Shown: one piece after another, positions 34,167 through 37,985 of the stretch
Layout: each line of letters opens with the position of its first letter
Numbering within the stretch: position 1 is the first letter of the stretch
Source: Candidatus Giovannonibacteria bacterium RIFCSPHIGHO2_02_FULL_45_13
GTDB taxonomy: Bacteria > Patescibacteriota > Minisyncoccia > UBA11713 > 2-01-FULL-45-33
Assembly: GCA_001778635.1 (NCBI GenBank)
Contig: MFHO01000019.1
Location: 1-37,985, forward strand
DNA length: 37,985 nucleotides
Direction of reading: 5' to 3'
Translations under genes and position numbers: made by a program
Notes under the pieces: model-generated
Seen by the model: only the letters and a program-made list of their open reading frames with translations
What the model was told of the DNA's origin: nothing
Database searches by the model: none

Positions 34167-35723
34167 ATGTTTGATGATGCGCTTTTTAGCTTCGTCCCAA
34201 AGATTGCCGTTTCGTACAATGGTGCTATCCAAATCTTTTTTGATTTGCTCGTGAATCAGCGCAGTAAGCAAGGACGGCTCTTTAAACCACATAAATTCTT
34301 TCGGCCAGCTCTCATTAAATTCTCTTAAAATCAATTCTTTCGTGGCCCACAACGGCAAGATGTCTGCGACGCGGAACGGTTCGCGCTGATCTTCCAAGGC
34401 CAGCGCGCTTTTTTCTCCGAGTTCTCGCGCGACTTTTTCTTTTAGATCAGACATTTGTCTTTCGTAAAGCGGTGGGACATAAAAAGAAATTTTTCCGTCC
34501 ACCCAAGCGCGCGCGATGTTGCTTCTCTGAACATTGGACGCACCTTCGTAAATATCTAACGGCAAAGAGTCAAGAACAAAGCGCGCGATTTCCATATCAG
34601 CAAGATAGCCAGAGCCGCCGTAAATTCTTTGCGCTTCCTGCGTCAGCCATCTCGCGTTTTCAGATGAAAACAGCTTTGCAAGTGAAGCGTAATGAGCAAA
34701 TTCCGCGCCTTGGTCTTCCAGCCAAGCGGAATAAAAAAGTAAAATTCTGGAAATGTCGGCAGCAAGGACCATTTTCACGATTGGGTCGCCAATTCCCGAA
34801 TGAACAATGGTTGGCACGCCGAAAGCGATGCGATTTTGCGCGTGCTTTAAAGAAAGTAAGGTGACTGCATCCAAGATTCCAATTCCCTGCGCCGCGATCC
34901 AATTGCGTCCGTGGTTTAGTGTTGCCATAGCGCCCTTGCCAAAACCATTACCAAGTTCGCCCAAAAGGCAGCTTTCCGGCACAAAAAGATTGTTGAACAC
35001 GATTGAACCCATGTGAGCGGCATGAAGCCCTAATTTCTGTTCAGGTTTTCCGATTTTAAGCGCCCCGCTTTTTTTATCTTCACGCCTCACAGGAATCAAA
35101 AAAGCTGAAACGCCGCGATGGTCTTTAATTGTGCGATCGGTTCTTGCAAAAACAATTAAAAATTTCGCGACAGGAGCGTTCGTGATAAAACACTTTTCGC
35201 CGGAGATTGAAAAACCTCCGCTAACCGGCTCGGCATAAGTTTCTATGCGCGCAGCGTCTGACCCGTGATTCGGCTCTGTAAGGCAGAACGATCCCAAAAT
35301 TTTTCCGGCGACAAGTTCTGGCAGCCATTTTCTTTTTTGCTCTTCGCTCCCAAGCCTGAACAGGGGATCGCTAACCAATGAATTGCCGACTCCCAGAATC
35401 AATGCTCCTCCCGACCAGACTTTGCACATTTCTATCATGGCAATAACGCCCGAGAGATTGTCCATTCCTGCGCCGCCGTATTCTTCCGGAATATTTATGC
35501 CGCAAAGCCCCAGCTCTGCCATTTCTCTCACAAGCGGCCACGCGAAAGGCGCGTTGTGCCGCTCGTACTTTTGGATCATTCCCGGCTTATCTTGTTTATC
35601 TTTCGGATCTGCTTTATGCGTGATGTCCGCCGCATTCATTCTCTCGCGCACCATATTCCTTACCATCAAATGCTCTTCGGCTAATTTCATTGTCGATGTC
35701 ATTTCTGGTGAAATACGTAGCAC
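34152..35723 (-). CDS. Acyl-CoA dehydrogenase family protein
   Basis: CLTEPNHGSDAARIETYAEPVSGGFSISGEKCFITNAPVAKFLIVFART; YGGSGYLADMEIARFVLDSLPLDIYEGASNVQRSNIARA. Confidence 0.93.
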   Translation of the reverse strand: MLRISPEMTSTMKLAEEHLMVRNMVRERMNAADITHKADPKDKQDKPGMIQKYERHNAPFAWPLVREMAELGLCGINIPEEYGGAGMDNLSGVIAMIEMCKVWSGGALILGVGNSLVSDPLFRLGSEEQKRKWLPELVAGKILGSFCLTEPNHGSDAARIETYAEPVSGGFSISGEKCFITNAPVAKFLIVFARTDRTIKDHRGVSAFLIPVRREDKKSGALKIGKPEQKLGLHAAHMGSIVFNNLFVPESCLLGELGNGFGKGAMATLNHGRNWIAAQGIGILDAVTLLSLKHAQNRIAFGVPTIVHSGIGDPIVKMVLAADISRILLFYSAWLEDQGAEFAHYASLAKLFSSENARWLTQEAQRIYGGSGYLADMEIARFVLDSLPLDIYEGASNVQRSNIARAWVDGKISFYVPPLYERQMSDLKEKVARELGEKSALALEDQREPFRVADILPLWATKELILREFNESWPKEFMWFKEPSLLTALIHEQIKKDLDSTIVRNGNLWDEAKKRIIKHTALT

Positions 35724-35752
35724 AAATTAAAAATCGCCGCAAGGGCGACTTT

Positions 35753-36886
35753 TTATTTAATTTTACTTAATTTTTCATCCAAAAATTCGCAAAGAGCATC
35801 TATGCCTTCTCCGGTTATTGCCGATACTGGGAAATACGGTTTTTGAAAACGCTCTTTAAGCGCGAGTTCGGCGCGGAAAGCTGGCTCTTTATCAATTTTG
35901 TTGAGCAAAATTGCGTCTGCGAGTTCGTGCGCCCCGCCTTTCATAAGCCGTAAGTCATCGGTTTCATTCGGCAGCGCGACCCACAAGAAAAGATCCGCCA
36001 GATTTTTTATTGCCGAAGACGTTTCTTGCCCAAGCCCGATTGTTTCAAAAAATATCAGTTTTGCTCCCCACAATTTCGCCAAACCAGCCAAATTTTTAAG
36101 AAATGTCACGCGCTTTTTGCTGTAGTTTCCGAACTGCGAAACACTGCGGATAAAAATATTTTCGTTTGAAGTATGATCCTGCACGACGAGCCTATCACCC
36201 AAAAATGCACCCTTCAGTTTCGGCCCGCGCGGATCGCACAAAAAAACAGCGATTTTTATCCCGCGTTTCCCAACGCGTTCCAAAACGGCGTTTAGCAAAC
36301 TGCTTTTGCCGGCGCCAGTTGGGCCGCCGAGTACCACCGTTATCGCGTTGCTTTCCACGGGAGTGCTTAAAATCAGAGAGCCGCGTTCTTGGCTGGTGAT
36401 TGCCGCGGCCAAAATCTCGCGCGGTATGCCATGCCCCACAGCAAACTCATTTTGCTGATTCTTTTCTTTTTCCCGGCATTCTCGCAAAATGTACTTCGCG
36501 ATTTCGTCATGGGTGGTTGCGGAAAGAAACACTTTAAATCCCATAGCGCTTAATTTTTCTCTCACGTCGGGAAATGTTATTTCTCCGCTGCCTCCAGCAA
36601 TAAGAATTTTATTTTCCAATCCGGAAGATTCAAGCAGTTTTTTCAAATGTCCCAAAAGCACAACCGGATCGCCAGTGTGCACGGAAACCCCTATCGCGTC
36701 AGGATCTTCCTCAATGGCGGTTTTTATGATCTGTGTCCACGATTGTTGCAGCCCAGGCCAGATAGAGTCAATATTGCGCTTTCTCAAAAACACTATCAGG
36801 TCGTGAATTGGCCTGTCGTGGCCGTCCAATGGGGGTTTTATCAAAAGTATCTTCGGCGATTTCATCTCAACCTCCTTAATCCCCAT
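35753..36886 (-). CDS. B12-binding domain fused to MeaB/ArgK-type GTPase
   Basis: N-term KILLIKPPLDGHDRPIHDLIVFLRKRNIDSIWPGLQQ (cobalamin-binding domain); VVLGGPTGAGKSSLLNAVL; AVFLCDPRGPKLKGAFLGDRL; ILLNKIDK. Confidence 0.9.
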   Translation of the reverse strand: MGIKEVEMKSPKILLIKPPLDGHDRPIHDLIVFLRKRNIDSIWPGLQQSWTQIIKTAIEEDPDAIGVSVHTGDPVVLLGHLKKLLESSGLENKILIAGGSGEITFPDVREKLSAMGFKVFLSATTHDEIAKYILRECREKEKNQQNEFAVGHGIPREILAAAITSQERGSLILSTPVESNAITVVLGGPTGAGKSSLLNAVLERVGKRGIKIAVFLCDPRGPKLKGAFLGDRLVVQDHTSNENIFIRSVSQFGNYSKKRVTFLKNLAGLAKLWGAKLIFFETIGLGQETSSAIKNLADLFLWVALPNETDDLRLMKGGAHELADAILLNKIDKEPAFRAELALKERFQKPYFPVSAITGEGIDALCEFLDEKLSKIK

Positions 36887-37985
36887 GACCGCGCCAGCGG
36901 CCGAAAACCGGCTCCAGAGTTTTTATCATGCTTTCCTCCACCGTAGCGTAAGATTCCACCGCTTCCATAACCGGCTCCACCAAATTACCGCCTCCGCGCG
37001 CTTCGCCAGCAAGCCGCTTAAGGCATTTTTCAACCCGCGCCTCGTCGCGCTCTTTTTGTACTTTAGCCAAGCGCTCTTTTTGTTTTTGGTGCGTTTCTAA
37101 TGTAGGAACGCGGATCATTTTGCTAAAAATCTCCTTTTCTTCGCGTTCAGCCGACGCTTGATCAAAATATTTATTGACGCCGACGATAACGATTTCCGGA
37201 GGGCTTTTGTTCGTCCGCTCAGCTTCCGCCAAAGAAGTTTTTTTGATTTCAAGTTGCGGATAACCAAGCTCTATTGCGCGCAACATTCCGCCAAGCGCTT
37301 CTATTTTTTTGAAATATTCGCGCACCCCGCGCTCCATTTCGCTTGTATGCCATTCCAAATAATAACTTCCGCCAACCGCGTCCACAACGTCGGCGATGTT
37401 CATTTCTTCTCCGACAATCTGCTGTGTTCTGATGGCCTCTTTGACGGCTTCCGTGCTCGGCAACGCCATTTCCTCATCCCACGAATTCAGATGAATTGAC
37501 TGCGCTCCTCCCAAGAAAGCCGCCAGATAGTGCAACGCGCCGCGTACGACGTTATTGCGCGGCTCTTGCCGCTTGAAGCTCACGCCGGAGTTTTGGACAT
37601 GAAATTTAAGGGCAAGCGATCTTGGACTTTTAGCGCCGTATTTGTTTTTTAGAGTTTCGTACCAAATCTTCCGCGCCACGCGGAATTTGGCAATTTCTTC
37701 CCAAAATCCTTTGCAGTTGAAAAAGCAGGACATGCGCCCGGCAACGTCATCAATATTCATGCCGCGACTCAAGCAATATTCCAACAAAACGAAAGCGTTT
37801 TTAAAAGTGAAAGCAAGTTCCTGCACAGGAGACGCGCCTTGCTCCGCCATGTGGTAACCGGAAGAATTGACGGGGTAGAATCCGAAATCCATGTTTCGTA
37901 TGGCGAATTCCATCATATCTCCTTCAAGCCGCATGCCGTGCTCAAGAGGAAATCTGTATTCTTTCTGACTTATGATTTCCTTGCG
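36876..37985 (-). CDS. Methylmalonyl-CoA-mutase-type large subunit (5' truncated at window end)
   Basis: SSGYHMAEQGASPVQELAF, SCFFNCKGFWEEIAKFRVARKIW, HVQNSGVSFKRQEPRNNVVR, LGGAQSIHLNSWDEEMALPS, DAVGGSYYLE; frame stays open to base 37985. Confidence 0.9.
   Translation of the reverse strand, partial: RKEIISQKEYRFPLEHGMRLEGDMMEFAIRNMDFGFYPVNSSGYHMAEQGASPVQELAFTFKNAFVLLEYCLSRGMNIDDVAGRMSCFFNCKGFWEEIAKFRVARKIWYETLKNKYGAKSPRSLALKFHVQNSGVSFKRQEPRNNVVRGALHYLAAFLGGAQSIHLNSWDEEMALPSTEAVKEAIRTQQIVGEEMNIADVVDAVGGSYYLEWHTSEMERGVREYFKKIEALGGMLRAIELGYPQLEIKKTSLAEAERTNKSPPEIVIVGVNKYFDQASAEREEKEIFSKMIRVPTLETHQKQKERLAKVQKERDEARVEKCLKRLAGEARGGGNLVEPVMEAVESYATVEESMIKTLEPVFGRWRGHGD

Noticed and set aside
1-37985. 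CRISPR arrays, rRNA operon, tmRNA, transposase genes
   Set aside because: No regularly spaced direct repeats, rRNA signatures, tmRNA features or transposase ORFs were seen.

Overview
The window looks like a chromosomal replication-origin region from a small-genome bacterium. Gene content and compactness suggest Patescibacteria/CPR (Parcubacteria-like); this assignment is inference. It carries jag-yidC-rnpA-rpmH / dnaA / dnaN, followed by a PBP1A, tyrS, ruvC, gpmI, rny, a YmdB-type phosphoesterase, HU, an Mpl/MurC-type ligase and pilus assembly genes (pilC/gspF, a pseudopilin). It also holds two tRNAs (Gly-TCC, Pro-TGG). Accessory content includes mazEF-like, XRE-Fic and AbiEi/AbiEii-like modules and several orphan small genes with their own promoter, RBS and terminator. 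At the right edge is a B12-dependent acyl-CoA mutase / B12-domain-GTPase / acyl-CoA dehydrogenase operon, unusual for a reduced genome. The most interesting signals are: (1) four parS-like 16-mers (TGTTTCACATGAAACA) inside the mpl gene about 20 kb from dnaA, read in different frames and orientations; (2) a family of about 30-bp palindromic elements apparently inserted in frame in yraN and mpl; (3) terminator hairpins that also carry promoter elements for the next gene; (4) Fic and AbiE-like modules whose palindromic operators overlap their promoters; (5) a tandem-duplicated, arm-less HU-like protein; (6) the mutase module with a variant B12-binding motif. All calls come from reading sequence only; no database search was run.
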